The notes: a model not told the origin generated them from the letters alone. A stretch of DNA of 64,000 bases from Microbacterium sp. (GCA_031177765.1 JAPSKH010000001.1:128323-192322); one strand, 5' to 3'; positions 11,525 through 20,223 are shown, counted from the stretch's first letter. Numbers and translations: made by a program.

Positions 11525-11548
11525 CGGTGGGGGCTCCGGCCCCCACCG
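11525..11548 (+). other. Intercistronic hairpin between acpP and fabF
   Basis: A 10-bp perfect stem (CGGTGGGGGC/GCCCCCACCG) with a TCCG tetraloop, 8 nt after the acpP stop and 26 nt before fabF. There is no T-run. It probably stabilises the acpP message or lets only part of transcription reach fabF, giving more ACP than enzyme (inference). Confidence 0.65.
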
Positions 11549-11574
11549 GCGAACCCACGAGGGATCACGAACGC

Positions 11575-12813
11575 ATGAGCAACTCCCGCATCGTCGTCAC
11601 CGGCATCGGGGCCTCGTCGCCCATCGGAGGCACGGCACCCGAGAGCTGGTCCGCACTGCTCGAGGGCGCCTCCGGAGCCCGGACCCTTGAGTACGACTGG
11701 GTCGAGAAGTATCAGCTGCCCGTCACCTTCGCCGCACAGGCGAAGGTGCGTCCCGACACCGTGCTGGAGCGTCCCGTCGCCAAGCGCCTGGACCCCGCAT
11801 CGCAGTTCGCCATGGTGGCAGCGCTCGAGGCGTGGGCCGACGCCGGCAGCCCCGATGTGGCGCCCGAGCGTCTGGGCGTGGACTTCGCGACGGGAATCGG
11901 CGGTGTATGGACGCTGCTGGATGCATGGGACACGCTGCGTGAGAAGGGGCCGCGGCGCGTCATGCCGATGACCGTGCCGATGCTCATGCCGAACGCCGCG
12001 GCGGGCAATCTCTCGCTGCACTTCAACGCGCGTGCCTACGCGCGCACGGTGGCCAGCGCCTGCGCATCGAGCACCGAGTCCATCGTGAACGCGGTCGAGC
12101 ACCTGCGCGCCGGCTACGCCGACGTGGTGATCGCCGGCGGCACCGAGTCGGCGGTCCACCCCATCACGGTCGCCGCCTTCGCGTCGATGCAGGCGCTCTC
12201 GCGACGCAACGACGACCCGGCCACCGCATCCCGCCCGTGCAGCGTCGACCGCGACGGCTTCGTCATGGGCGAGGGCGCCGGCGTGCTGATCCTCGAGACA
12301 GAGGAGCACGCGAAGGCACGCGGCGCCAAGATCTACGCGAGCGTCGTCGGCGGGGGCGTCACGGCCGATTCGTACCACATCACCGCGAACGACCCGGAGG
12401 GCCTGGGCGCCGCGCGCGCCGTCCGCATGGCGCTGGAGATGGCGGACGCCTCTCCCGACGACGTCACGCACATCAACGCGCACGCCACCTCGACCCCGGT
12501 GGGCGACCCCAACGAGTACACCGCGCTCAAGGCGGTGTTCGGCGACCGCATCGACGAGATCCCCGTGTCGGCGACCAAGGCCTCCACGGGGCACCTGCTG
12601 GGAGGAACCGGCGCCCTCGAGGCCATCTTCACGGTGCTCGCGCTTCGTGACCGCGTCGCTCCCCCGACGATCAACATCACCACGCAGGACCCCGAAGTCC
12701 CCTTCTGCATCTCGGGCAGCCCGACGCCTCTGCCCGCCGGCGACCACCTGGCGATCAGCAACTCGTTCGGCTTCGGCGGCCACAACGCCGTCGCCGCATT
12801 CGCATCCGTCTGA
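11575..12813 (+). CDS. fabF: Beta-ketoacyl-ACP synthase II
   Basis: Elongating condensing enzyme of type II fatty-acid synthesis. The product is 412 residues. The nucleophile is Cys163 in SACASSTE, with the two His residues in NAHATSTPVGD and STGHLLGGTGALE; the C-terminal NSFGFGGHN glycine-rich motif is also present. ATG 11575 gives the usual N-terminus (SNSRIVVTGIG); the frame is open further upstream but would run through the hairpin. Last gene of the operon, followed by a strong terminator. Confidence 0.95.
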   Translation: MSNSRIVVTGIGASSPIGGTAPESWSALLEGASGARTLEYDWVEKYQLPVTFAAQAKVRPDTVLERPVAKRLDPASQFAMVAALEAWADAGSPDVAPERLGVDFATGIGGVWTLLDAWDTLREKGPRRVMPMTVPMLMPNAAAGNLSLHFNARAYARTVASACASSTESIVNAVEHLRAGYADVVIAGGTESAVHPITVAAFASMQALSRRNDDPATASRPCSVDRDGFVMGEGAGVLILETEEHAKARGAKIYASVVGGGVTADSYHITANDPEGLGAARAVRMALEMADASPDDVTHINAHATSTPVGDPNEYTALKAVFGDRIDEIPVSATKASTGHLLGGTGALEAIFTVLALRDRVAPPTINITTQDPEVPFCISGSPTPLPAGDHLAISNSFGFGGHNAVAAFASV

Positions 12814-12831
12814 GTCGCAGCGCACACCCAG

Positions 12832-12868
12832 GACGCCCCCGGAGCGGGTTCTCCGCTCCGGGGGCGTC
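12832..12868. terminator. Strong terminator after the fab operon
   Basis: A 16-bp perfect stem (left arm 12832-12847, right arm 12853-12868) with loop GTTCT, 18 nt after the fabF stop. The tail is TGTCGTGTC, with only modest T content, as is usual in high-G+C genomes. It also faces the converging DUF3145 gene and may act in both directions. Confidence 0.85.
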
Positions 12869-12984
12869 TGTCGTGTCAGGCGGTGATTCGCGGTCCCGCG
12901 GCCCGGGATCATCGGCCTCCGAGCCTCGGTAGTGGCGCCTCGCTCCGCCCTCGTGTGGGGGCTGTGCTCGCGTGATGTGCGGGG

Positions 12985-13488
12985 TCAGCCGACCTTGTGC
13001 AGCCACACGACGGGTGCTTCGTCGCTCGCGTGGCGGAACGGTTCGAGCTCCTCGTCCCACGCCGCGCCGAGAGCGACCTGCAGCTCGCGGTGCAGCTCCA
13101 TCGCATCCGCGCCGGCGATCTCCATCGCATAGCGGATGCGGTCCTCGCCGACGACGACGTTGCCGGCGCTGTCGGTCTGCGCGTAGTGGATGCCCAGGCC
13201 CGGCGTGTGCAGCCAGCGGCCGCCGTCGCTGCGGGGTGTGGGATCCTCGGTCACTTCGAAGCGCAGGTGCTCCCACCCGCGGATCGCGGTCGCCAGAGCC
13301 GCCCCGGTGCCGGCGGGTCCCTCCCAGTAGAACTCCGACCGGCGGCTGCCGCCGAGCACCGGCTGGTCGGCCCACTCGAAGTTGACAGCACGCCCGAGGA
13401 CGCGCCCTACCGCCCACTCCAGGTGGGGGCACAACGCTCGCGGCGCGGAGTGAATGAAGATCACTCCACGCGCTTGTGGTGTCGCCAT
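12985..13488 (-). CDS. DUF3145 family protein
   Basis: A 167-residue protein matching the actinobacterial DUF3145 family in length and in its start (ATPQARGVIFIHSAPRALCPH) and its WLHTPGLGIHYAQTD-type core. The family is near-universal in several actinobacterial orders but has no known function. No signal peptide or membrane segment is visible. GGAGAG precedes the ATG, and a good promoter (13566-13595) lies about 80 nt upstream. It converges with the fab operon; the neighbourhood next to fabF is common in this group, but no functional link is shown. Confidence 0.85.
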   Translation of the reverse strand: MATPQARGVIFIHSAPRALCPHLEWAVGRVLGRAVNFEWADQPVLGGSRRSEFYWEGPAGTGAALATAIRGWEHLRFEVTEDPTPRSDGGRWLHTPGLGIHYAQTDSAGNVVVGEDRIRYAMEIAGADAMELHRELQVALGAAWDEELEPFRHASDEAPVVWLHKVG

Positions 13489-13565
13489 GATCTCTCCGTT
13501 CGTCAGGTACGTCTTCCCCTACGACCTGACCGGCTCACGGCGTGCTGTTCGGTTGTGCTGCGGCC

Positions 13566-13595
13566 ATTATGACCCGTCGACGCCCCGAATCACAA
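13566..13595 (-). promoter_or_regulatory. Promoter of the DUF3145 gene
   Basis: On the minus strand, TTGTGA (13590-13595) and CATAAT (13566-13571) are separated by 18 nt. The transcript would have a 5' UTR of about 70 nt before the ATG at 13488. Confidence 0.6.
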
Positions 13596-13643
13596 GGCTG
13601 TCATTCGGGATCCGTTTCCGCCCTCCCCGCCAACGTGCGAACA

Positions 13644-13676
13644 GAGGGCCCCTGTCCGCTCGGGACAGGGGCCCTC
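13644..13676. terminator. Terminator after the oxygenase-like gene
   Basis: A 14-bp perfect stem (13644-13657 with 13663-13676, loop GCTCG) begins 16 nt after the stop of the minus-strand gene that ends at 13693. It separates that gene from the DUF3145 promoter. Confidence 0.75.
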
Positions 13677-13692
13677 GATGGGAGGCGGTGAC

Positions 13693-14466
13693 TCAGGCCT
13701 CGCTCATCGCGCGGACCTCGGCCTGACCCTTGGCCGCGTAGTACGCGGCACGGGCGGCGTCCCTGCGAGCCTGCTCCGCGTACCCGGCGTCGAGGACGTC
13801 CTGGGGCACCTCGACGCTCTCCACGCGGTTCACACCGTTGTACTTCTCGATGTACGCGTCGAGCTCGGGGCCCGACGTCCAGGACGTGATGAGGCAGTAG
13901 CGGGGCTCGGTTCCGACGTGGGTAGCGGCATGCCACAGGCGCTGCGTGTCGATGATGAGCTGTGCGCCGGCCGGAAGCGCGATGCGCACCTCACCCTGGG
14001 GGTCGGTGCGGTTCTCGCGGAGTACGAAGAAGCTGTCCTTGTCGTCCGTCAGGTTGAAGAAGCCGCGGACCACCCAACCGGTGCCGTCGGGATTCAGGCG
14101 GTTGTTGTCGTCCTGGTGGAGGTTGTACAGGCACTCGCCGTAGGGGGTCGGCTGCAGCTCGATGACCCGGCAGCGTCCCACGTTCGCGCCCGGCTCCTGG
14201 GCGCGGCGCACCAGGTTCGGCGCCTTCTCGACCTGCGACGGGATCCAGACGCCGTCCTTGTCCGTGCGCGGCGGCTTGTGGTTCCAGAAGCCGTTGCACT
14301 CGATCTCGCCGAACGCGCTCGCCAGTGGCGCGAAGCGCGTGTCGCCCGAGGACTTCCAGTCGTTGTACTCGAGGTCGAGCCACTCCTTGGGGTCGAGCTC
14401 CTGGTTGTAGCGGTCGAGGACGACGTAGCCGGTCTCTTCCAGAGCGGCGGACTTGATGTAACCCAT
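13693..14466 (-). CDS. Putative Fe(II)/2-oxoglutarate-dependent oxygenase
   Basis: A 257-residue cytosolic protein I do not recognise by name. It has a plausible metal facial triad and co-substrate site: H117-x-D119 (in LYNLHQDDNN), a distal His at 179 (LWHAATH) and Arg189 ten residues later (EPRYCLITS), the usual 2OG-oxygenase spacing. Loops of conserved W, F and N (WVVRGFFNL) fit a double-stranded beta-helix core. The substrate is unknown. A DtxR/IdeR-like iron box lies 52 nt upstream, which would fit iron-dependent control of an iron enzyme. AAAGG precedes the ATG by about 12 nt. A strong terminator follows, so it is monocistronic. Confidence 0.6.
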   Translation of the reverse strand: MGYIKSAALEETGYVVLDRYNQELDPKEWLDLEYNDWKSSGDTRFAPLASAFGEIECNGFWNHKPPRTDKDGVWIPSQVEKAPNLVRRAQEPGANVGRCRVIELQPTPYGECLYNLHQDDNNRLNPDGTGWVVRGFFNLTDDKDSFFVLRENRTDPQGEVRIALPAGAQLIIDTQRLWHAATHVGTEPRYCLITSWTSGPELDAYIEKYNGVNRVESVEVPQDVLDAGYAEQARRDAARAAYYAAKGQAEVRAMSEA

Positions 14467-14517
14467 GACGAATCATGCCTTTCGGTCAGTGAGCCAGCAC
14501 GTTTTAACAGGCTCAAC

Positions 14518-14532
14518 TTAGGCAAGCCTACC
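14518..14532. promoter_or_regulatory. DtxR/IdeR-like iron box
   Basis: TTAGGCAAGCCTACC contains the perfect inverted repeat TAGGC-AA-GCCTA and matches the core of actinobacterial iron-regulator sites (consensus family TTAGGTTAGGCTAACCTAA, imperfectly). It lies between two divergent genes, 52 nt before the oxygenase-like gene and about 80 nt before the DUF262 gene. Confidence 0.6.
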
Positions 14533-14595
14533 TCGGCGCGCTCGCCGGTCCTGGGGGGCGCGGCGGTGCGCGGTCGCCGTGGAGACCGGCCCGCA

Positions 14596-14601
14596 TAGAC
14601 T
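14596..14601 (+). promoter_or_regulatory. -10 candidate for the DUF262 gene
   Basis: TAGACT, nine nt before the ATG at 14611. No Shine-Dalgarno sequence is present, so a leaderless or very short-leader mRNA is likely. Confidence 0.4.
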
Positions 14602-14610
14602 GAATGAGCC

Positions 14611-16623
14611 ATGGTGAACGCCACGAATGTCGACGCAAGCGCTGTCAACACGATCGGATGGCTCTCCGGTTCCGACTGGACGATCGTGGTCCCGGTCTAC
14701 CAGCGGCAGTATCGGTGGGACATCGGAGGCTGCGAGCAGCTTCTCGCGGACATCCGCGCCGTCGCCGATCTGGACGATCGTCGCATGCACTTCATCGGAT
14801 CCATCCTCTCTTCCGCAAGCGACGGCAGAGACGGCGACGGCCGGGAACTCGTCCTCATCGACGGGCAGCAGCGCACGACGACCCTCATGCTGCTCGTGGC
14901 AGCCCTCCATCACACCGTCCGGGAGGCGGATCCGGCCCTCGCCGATGAGCTCGCGCGCGTCCTGGTCCACTCGGACGATCCGACGCGAACGAAGCTGCGT
15001 CCGCACCGTGCCTGGGCGGAGGTCTTCGAGCGCGTCGTCTTGGACCTTCCGCTTCCCGCCGGCCAGGAGCGCGATTCCCGCTTCGACGACAACTACGCGT
15101 TCTTCCGCAGTCAGATCAGCCTCGAGGAGGCGCCGCGGATATGGCGCGGTCTGCAGAAGCTCGAGCATGTCGCCATCACACTCGGAGCGGGCGCCAATGC
15201 GCAGCAGATCTTCGAGAGCCTCAACTCCACCGGCGAGCCGCTGCGTGACCATGAGCTGATCCACAACTACGTGCTGATGGGGCTGTCGCACGCCGAGCAG
15301 CGCGAGATCGAAGCGCAGTTCTGGCAGCCGATCGAGCAGAGCACGGGCGATTCGATCGCCGATTTCTGGCGCCAGTACCTCGTGATGACCACGGGGCGGG
15401 AGGTCACCGTCGTCGGCGGACGTGGCGTGTACGACGCCTTCCGTCAGCGCTTCCCGCGCCTGGAGCTCACCGAGCTCGTCGCCCATGCCGAGGAGTGGCG
15501 GGCGCTGGCCCACGTCTACCGAACGCTGCTCGTGCCGAGCGAGGCGACGGATGCCGAGATCGGCCGCCACCTCGCGTACCTCAACACTTTCGGCACCGTC
15601 ATGTATCCGCTGGTCATGCGCAGCTACCGCGACTTCGAGCTGGGGAGGATCGATCGCGACGAGCTGCTTCAGACGCTCGAGCTGGTGCAGTCGCTCCTCG
15701 TGCGACGCTCCGTCGTCGGGATCGGCACGGAGCGTCTGGTAGCCCGCCTCTGCCGAGCCCGCGAGGAGGGCTTCGATGCCCTCGTCACGGCGGTCTCGCG
15801 GATCACCCCGTCGGACGAGCGTGTCAGCGTCGCGCTCAAGTACTCCGAGCTCCCCCACGCCCGCTACATCCTGGCCCGCATCGCCGGTCTCGACGACACC
15901 GCGGACGTCGGCATCGAGCACATCTTCCCGCTTGCACCGAGCGATTCCTGGTCGGGCGACGGCGTCCGCGAGTGGGCCTCGTACTCCGACGACGAACAGA
16001 ACAGCCACCGCGCGCTGGCCAAGACGATCGGCAATCTCGCTGTGCTGGAGGAGGACCTGGCTCTTCGCGCGCTGGATCGGTCGTTCCCCGAGAAGCGATC
16101 GCTCTACGCGCGCAGCGCGGTGCCCACGACATCGGAGTTGGCCTCCGTCGACGCGTGGGGAACCGCGGCGATAGCGGCCCGCACGACGCAGCTCACCGCA
16201 CGGTTCCTCGAGGTGTGGCGCCGCGCGAGCGCGTCGCTCATCGACGACGACGGGCTCACGCCCATCCTCGACGCCATCCGTCGGAGGGGGTGGCCTGCCG
16301 GCTGGCACCGGGAGTGGTCGTACGTGGAGTACTGCGGCGAGCACTGGGAGGTCTACGACGTCAAGCACCTGTTCAATCGGGTGTTCAAGCGACTGTGGGC
16401 CGATGCGCGCGACGCCGTCGTGGCGTACAGCCGGCGCCGTGGCGGCCCCGTCTACACCGCGCAGTCATGGAACGGGCAGTGGGACCGGCTCGACGACGAC
16501 CACTCGCTGTACATGGGCTGGGATTCCAGCTACATGCTCAGCGCCGTGCAGGGCGTCCTCGAGGAGGCGGGCCTGGCCCCGGAGGTCTTCGTCAAGTACT
16601 CCTACATCGGCAACGCGATGTGA
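14611..16623 (+). CDS. DUF262/DUF1524 domain protein (GmrSD-like, putative anti-phage)
   Basis: A 670-residue protein. The N-terminal DUF262 (ParB/Srx-like, about residues 10-230) has the PVYQRQYRW segment and the nucleotide-site motif LIDGQQRTTTLML. The DUF1524 His-Me-finger nuclease (about 400-530) has IEHIFPLAP and the TIGNLAVLE element. A further C-terminal region of about 140 residues, rich in W and Y, is unassigned. In the GmrSD family these domains form a type IV restriction enzyme that cleaves modified phage DNA. It stands alone between housekeeping genes. It converges with the PTS gene, 6 nt between stops. Confidence 0.85.
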   Translation: MVNATNVDASAVNTIGWLSGSDWTIVVPVYQRQYRWDIGGCEQLLADIRAVADLDDRRMHFIGSILSSASDGRDGDGRELVLIDGQQRTTTLMLLVAALHHTVREADPALADELARVLVHSDDPTRTKLRPHRAWAEVFERVVLDLPLPAGQERDSRFDDNYAFFRSQISLEEAPRIWRGLQKLEHVAITLGAGANAQQIFESLNSTGEPLRDHELIHNYVLMGLSHAEQREIEAQFWQPIEQSTGDSIADFWRQYLVMTTGREVTVVGGRGVYDAFRQRFPRLELTELVAHAEEWRALAHVYRTLLVPSEATDAEIGRHLAYLNTFGTVMYPLVMRSYRDFELGRIDRDELLQTLELVQSLLVRRSVVGIGTERLVARLCRAREEGFDALVTAVSRITPSDERVSVALKYSELPHARYILARIAGLDDTADVGIEHIFPLAPSDSWSGDGVREWASYSDDEQNSHRALAKTIGNLAVLEEDLALRALDRSFPEKRSLYARSAVPTTSELASVDAWGTAAIAARTTQLTARFLEVWRRASASLIDDDGLTPILDAIRRRGWPAGWHREWSYVEYCGEHWEVYDVKHLFNRVFKRLWADARDAVVAYSRRRGGPVYTAQSWNGQWDRLDDDHSLYMGWDSSYMLSAVQGVLEEAGLAPEVFVKYSYIGNAM

Positions 16624-16629
16624 CGATCG

Positions 16630-18561
16630 TCATTCGAAGTCGATGCGCGCATCGGCGTTGTTCAGCACGACGACCGGGGTGATGGTGGGATGCCCCGCCG
16701 CGCGGATCCTCGCCGGGTCGAACCGCAGCAGCGGCGTGCCGGCACGGACCGCCTGACCCTTCTCCACGAGGGTGCGGAAGCCGTCGCCCTTCATCTGCAC
16801 CGTGTCGATGCCGACGTGGATGAGCAGCTCGGTGCCGTCCTCGAGGACCAGCGCGACGGCGTGACCGGTGTCGAAGGTCGCCCCGACCGTGGCATCCGCC
16901 GGCGCGATCACGGTGTCACCGGTCGGCTCGATCGCCGCACCGGGACCCATGATGCCCTGACCGAAGGTGGGGTCGGGAACCTCTGACAGCGGCACCACGC
17001 GGCCTTCGACCGGCTGACGGAGGGTGATCGTGGTGACCGGGCGTGCCTTCGTCTGCACCGCCGATCCCCCGACCATGTCATCGGCCGTCGGCTTCGCGCC
17101 GTCGGGCACCGAGGCCTGACCCGACATCAGACGCTCCATGGCGTCCTTGACGAATTGGACGTTGAGCCCGTAGACGACCTGCACCGACCGACCGCCCGGC
17201 TTCATGGTGCCCGCCGCACCGGCACGCTTCAATGCGGCGTCGTCCACCTTGCTGACGTCACCGACCTCCATGCGCAGCCGCGTGGCGCAGTTGTCCAGTT
17301 CGAGGATGTTTCCCTTGCCGCCGAGGGCGGTGATGAACCGGTCGGCGGTGGCCAGGTAGGCGGCATCCTTCGTGTCGGCATCCGCCGTCGTGCCGGCCTC
17401 GAGCACATCCTCGTCTTCGCGTCCGGGAGTCTTCAGGTTGAAGCGCTTGATGAAGAAGTAGAAGACGACGAAGTAGATGAAGAACCAGAACACCCCCATG
17501 ACGAGAATCAGCCACGGGTTCTGCGCCATGGGGTTCATCCAGCCCAGCACGAGGTCGATGAATCCGCCCGAGAAGCCGAATCCCATCCGCACCGGGAGGA
17601 TCGCGCTGATCGCCATCGAGATGCCCATGAACACGGCGTGCACGAGGTAGAGCACCGGTGCGAGGAACATGAACGCGAACTCGAGGGGTTCGGTCACACC
17701 GACGAAGAAGGACGAGATCGCGCCCGAGAGCAGGATGCCGTAGGCCAGCTTCTTGCGGGTCGTCTTGGCCGTCAGGTACATCGCAAGCGCCGCGCCGGGG
17801 AGGCCGAACATCATGACCGGGAAGAACCCGGTCATGTACTGGCCGGTGACGCCGTACGTCCCGGCGCCGTCCAGGAAGTTGTTGAGGTCGTTGATGCCTG
17901 CCACGTCGAACCAGAACACCGAGTTGAGCGCGTGATGCAGGCCCACGGGGATGAGCAGCCGGTTGAGGAAGCCGTAGATGCCGGTGCCGATGGGTCCCAG
18001 GGTGACGATCCACTCGCCGAACTGCACGAGGCCGGTGTACACGAACGGCCAGACGAAGAACAGGATGATGGCCACGACCAGCGAGAAGCCGGCGGTCACG
18101 ATCGCGACCGAGCGCTTGCCGGAGAAGAACGACAGCGCGTCGGGGAGCTTGGTGTCCTTGAAGCGGTCGTAGCAGTACGCGCCGATCAGGCCGCAGATGA
18201 TGCCGACGAAGACGTTCTGGACCCGCAGGAAGGCGGGATCGACCTCGTTGACGTCGTCGACGCCCAGGAACAAGGCGACCGTCTCGGGCCTGAGGAGGGT
18301 GGTGATCACGAGCCACGAGACCAGGCCCGCGAGAGCGGATGTGCCGTCGGACTTGCTCGCCATGCCCAGCGCGATGCCCACCGCGAACAGCAGCGCCATG
18401 TTGTCCAGGAGCGAGCCGCCCGCGGCGCTCAGGAAGGTCGAGGCGAGATTGTCACCCGCTGCCGACTTGATCCAGTAGCCGAGCCCCGAGAGGATCGCCG
18501 CCACCGGGAGCACCGCCACCGGAAGCATGATGGATCGGCCGAGCCGCTGCAAGAACTTCAT
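16630..18561 (-). CDS. PTS EIICBA permease, glucose/N-acetylglucosamine family
   Basis: A 643-residue membrane permease that phosphorylates its sugar during uptake. The EIIC domain (about 1-385) has ten or so membrane segments and the VTEPLEF substrate motif. EIIB has Cys425 in NCATRLRM. EIIA has H567 (TGHAVAL) and phosphoryl-accepting H582 (LIHVGIDTVQMKGDGF). Domain order and length match NagE-type permeases (about 650 residues), so N-acetylglucosamine is the first guess and glucose the alternative. GGGAGGGG precedes the ATG. A GGTT-N4-AACC palindrome lies upstream. No nag catabolic genes are adjacent. Confidence 0.85.
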   Translation of the reverse strand: MKFLQRLGRSIMLPVAVLPVAAILSGLGYWIKSAAGDNLASTFLSAAGGSLLDNMALLFAVGIALGMASKSDGTSALAGLVSWLVITTLLRPETVALFLGVDDVNEVDPAFLRVQNVFVGIICGLIGAYCYDRFKDTKLPDALSFFSGKRSVAIVTAGFSLVVAIILFFVWPFVYTGLVQFGEWIVTLGPIGTGIYGFLNRLLIPVGLHHALNSVFWFDVAGINDLNNFLDGAGTYGVTGQYMTGFFPVMMFGLPGAALAMYLTAKTTRKKLAYGILLSGAISSFFVGVTEPLEFAFMFLAPVLYLVHAVFMGISMAISAILPVRMGFGFSGGFIDLVLGWMNPMAQNPWLILVMGVFWFFIYFVVFYFFIKRFNLKTPGREDEDVLEAGTTADADTKDAAYLATADRFITALGGKGNILELDNCATRLRMEVGDVSKVDDAALKRAGAAGTMKPGGRSVQVVYGLNVQFVKDAMERLMSGQASVPDGAKPTADDMVGGSAVQTKARPVTTITLRQPVEGRVVPLSEVPDPTFGQGIMGPGAAIEPTGDTVIAPADATVGATFDTGHAVALVLEDGTELLIHVGIDTVQMKGDGFRTLVEKGQAVRAGTPLLRFDPARIRAAGHPTITPVVVLNNADARIDFE

Positions 18562-18595
18562 CGTTCCCCTCCCTGCGGGTGTGTCGCTGCGTTGA

Positions 18596-18607
18596 GGTTA
18601 CACAACC
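18596..18607. promoter_or_regulatory. Palindrome in the PTS gene promoter region
   Basis: GGTT-ACAC-AACC, 35 nt upstream of the PTS start. It overlaps TAACCT, a possible minus-strand -10 box. A regulator site is possible, but the arms are short. Confidence 0.3.
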
Positions 18608-18649
18608 GCCACCGCCACGGACAGCATTGACGGGGGCGGACGCCCGCGC

Positions 18650-19477
18650 TCACGGGATCGCCGCGCCGAGCGCCTCGCCGAGCAGCCGACGGGCGTTTCC
18701 TCCGGCGATCGCCGCGCGCGCAGCGGGATCCAGATCGGATGCCGCGATCTGCAGCATGGTCGGCTCCGGAGCCTGCACCGGCATCCCTGAGCCGAAGACC
18801 CAGCGCTCCGGTTCGCTGCCGATCGCGTCGGCGACCGCGAAAGGGCCGTTCACATGCCAGAGGTCCAGCAGCACGCCCTGAGGCGGCGCATCGGCCAGAT
18901 GCGGCAGAACACGCTGCCACTCGTCCCACCGGAGCCCGCTGAGCACGACTGCTGCTCCGGAGGCACCGCGGAGGAAGGCGGCGATCTCCTCCTCGTGAGG
19001 ATCGTCCGCCTGGAAGCGGGGATGCCGCACCCGGGCGTCGTCGAGGCGGACGAGAACCTGAAGCGGCAGGCCGCGCGCGCGGCACGCCTCCGCGACAGGA
19101 AGGGCCTGTCGCAGGCGATAGCCGTGGAAACCCGGCGCGATGCGCACGCCGACGGCACCCTCCGACAGCGCCCAGATGAGCTCGTCCTCCCACATCTCAT
19201 CCGTGGGGTCGACCACGGCGAACACGCGGAAGAGGGGATCCTCCGCGCACACCCGCAGACACGCTTCGTTGCCGGTACGGGTATCGAAGCCGAACAGCGC
19301 CGCCAGGTGCGAGACCCAGATCGCACGAATGCCGTGCGAGCGCGCATACGCACGCAGGTCTCCGGCGTCGGCGCATGCCTGCAGGCGAAAGGGCCACTGC
19401 CCCAGGTGACAGCTGACGTCGACGGCGTCAGCCTCGGCGAATGACGACAGCAGCCGGCGCGCGGGCACATCGCTCAT
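18650..19477 (-). CDS. Degenerate amidohydrolase-family protein
   Basis: A 275-residue TIM-barrel protein resembling the Amidohydro_2 family and its upstream neighbour. The metal and catalytic sites are altered: the usual HxH after beta-strand 1 is SCHLG (first His replaced by Ser), and the FGSDxP Asp motif is FGSGMP. It may be a non-catalytic partner of the intact paralogue next to it, or an enzyme with another mechanism. The ATG at 19477 overlaps the previous stop (ATGA). It is the last gene of the six-gene minus-strand operon. No terminator is obvious in the 88 nt before the PTS gene. Confidence 0.65.
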   Translation of the reverse strand: MSDVPARRLLSSFAEADAVDVSCHLGQWPFRLQACADAGDLRAYARSHGIRAIWVSHLAALFGFDTRTGNEACLRVCAEDPLFRVFAVVDPTDEMWEDELIWALSEGAVGVRIAPGFHGYRLRQALPVAEACRARGLPLQVLVRLDDARVRHPRFQADDPHEEEIAAFLRGASGAAVVLSGLRWDEWQRVLPHLADAPPQGVLLDLWHVNGPFAVADAIGSEPERWVFGSGMPVQAPEPTMLQIAASDLDPAARAAIAGGNARRLLGEALGAAIP

Positions 19478-20223
19478 GCCGTCACCTGCGCGAGCCACGT
19501 CGCCGCGGTTCCGCCCAGCACTTGCGCAAGGGCGTCGTCGTCGAGCCCGGCGCCCAGCACCTTTCCCACATTCGCCGAAAGACAGGCGTGATGCAGGTCG
19601 GAGCCGAAGACGACGCGCTGCACCCCCAGCCGCTGCACCGCGAGCGCCACCTCGCCGCGTCCGATGATCGTCCCCGAGGTGTCCACCGCGACATTCGGGT
19701 GCGGGCGCACCGCGTTGAGCGCGGACTCCGGCTGTCCACCCAGATGAGCCATGACGAAGCGCACATCAGGATGGCGGGCCGCCACGCGGGCGACATGCGA
19801 CGCGGTGGACTCGTGCGGCAGCTGACCCACGGTCTTGCGCCACGCGTGGGTGAGCACGATGAGCCGGTGCGCGGCGGCATAGTCCAGGAACGGATCGACG
19901 AGCGGGTCGTCGGCCAGCGTCGCGACCCACAGCTTGATGCCGATCATGCCGTGGTCTTCGACACAGCGTCGAAGGTCCTCCAGGCTCTCCCGTCCCCCGC
20001 GCGGGTTGACATAGCAGTACCCCTTCAGCTTGTCCGGGTACCGCGCCAGCTCCGTCACGAGCGAGCGGTTCATGGCGTGGACCTCGTCGGGATCGGGGTG
20101 ATGAATGTAGGCGCCGATGTTGCTGCACAGGAACGTGCCGATTCCGAGTCGCTCGCCCTGCGCGAAGATCCCGGGATCGAAGCGGTCGCCCGCGAGGTGA
20201 GTATGGACGTCGACGCCGTTCAT
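19474..20223 (-). CDS. Amidohydrolase family metal-dependent hydrolase
   Basis: A 249-residue Amidohydro_2-type hydrolase. The metal-binding HxH is in DVHTHLAG, the lysine-bearing strand is GIKLW, further His residues are in VLTHAW and MAHLGG, and the catalytic Asp is in FGSDLHH. The family hydrolyses C-N or lactone bonds and can decarboxylate. In this setting sugar lactone opening or deamidation is plausible but not shown. It overlaps the aminotransferase stop and the next gene's start by 4 nt each (ATGA), so it is tightly coupled in the operon. Confidence 0.75.
   Translation of the reverse strand: MNGVDVHTHLAGDRFDPGIFAQGERLGIGTFLCSNIGAYIHHPDPDEVHAMNRSLVTELARYPDKLKGYCYVNPRGGRESLEDLRRCVEDHGMIGIKLWVATLADDPLVDPFLDYAAAHRLIVLTHAWRKTVGQLPHESTASHVARVAARHPDVRFVMAHLGGQPESALNAVRPHPNVAVDTSGTIIGRGEVALAVQRLGVQRVVFGSDLHHACLSANVGKVLGAGLDDDALAQVLGGTAATWLAQVTA

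Noticed and set aside
14467..14610. A wider defence island around the DUF262 gene
   Set aside because: Both flanks are metabolic or housekeeping genes, with no integrase, tRNA junction, repeats or change in composition.
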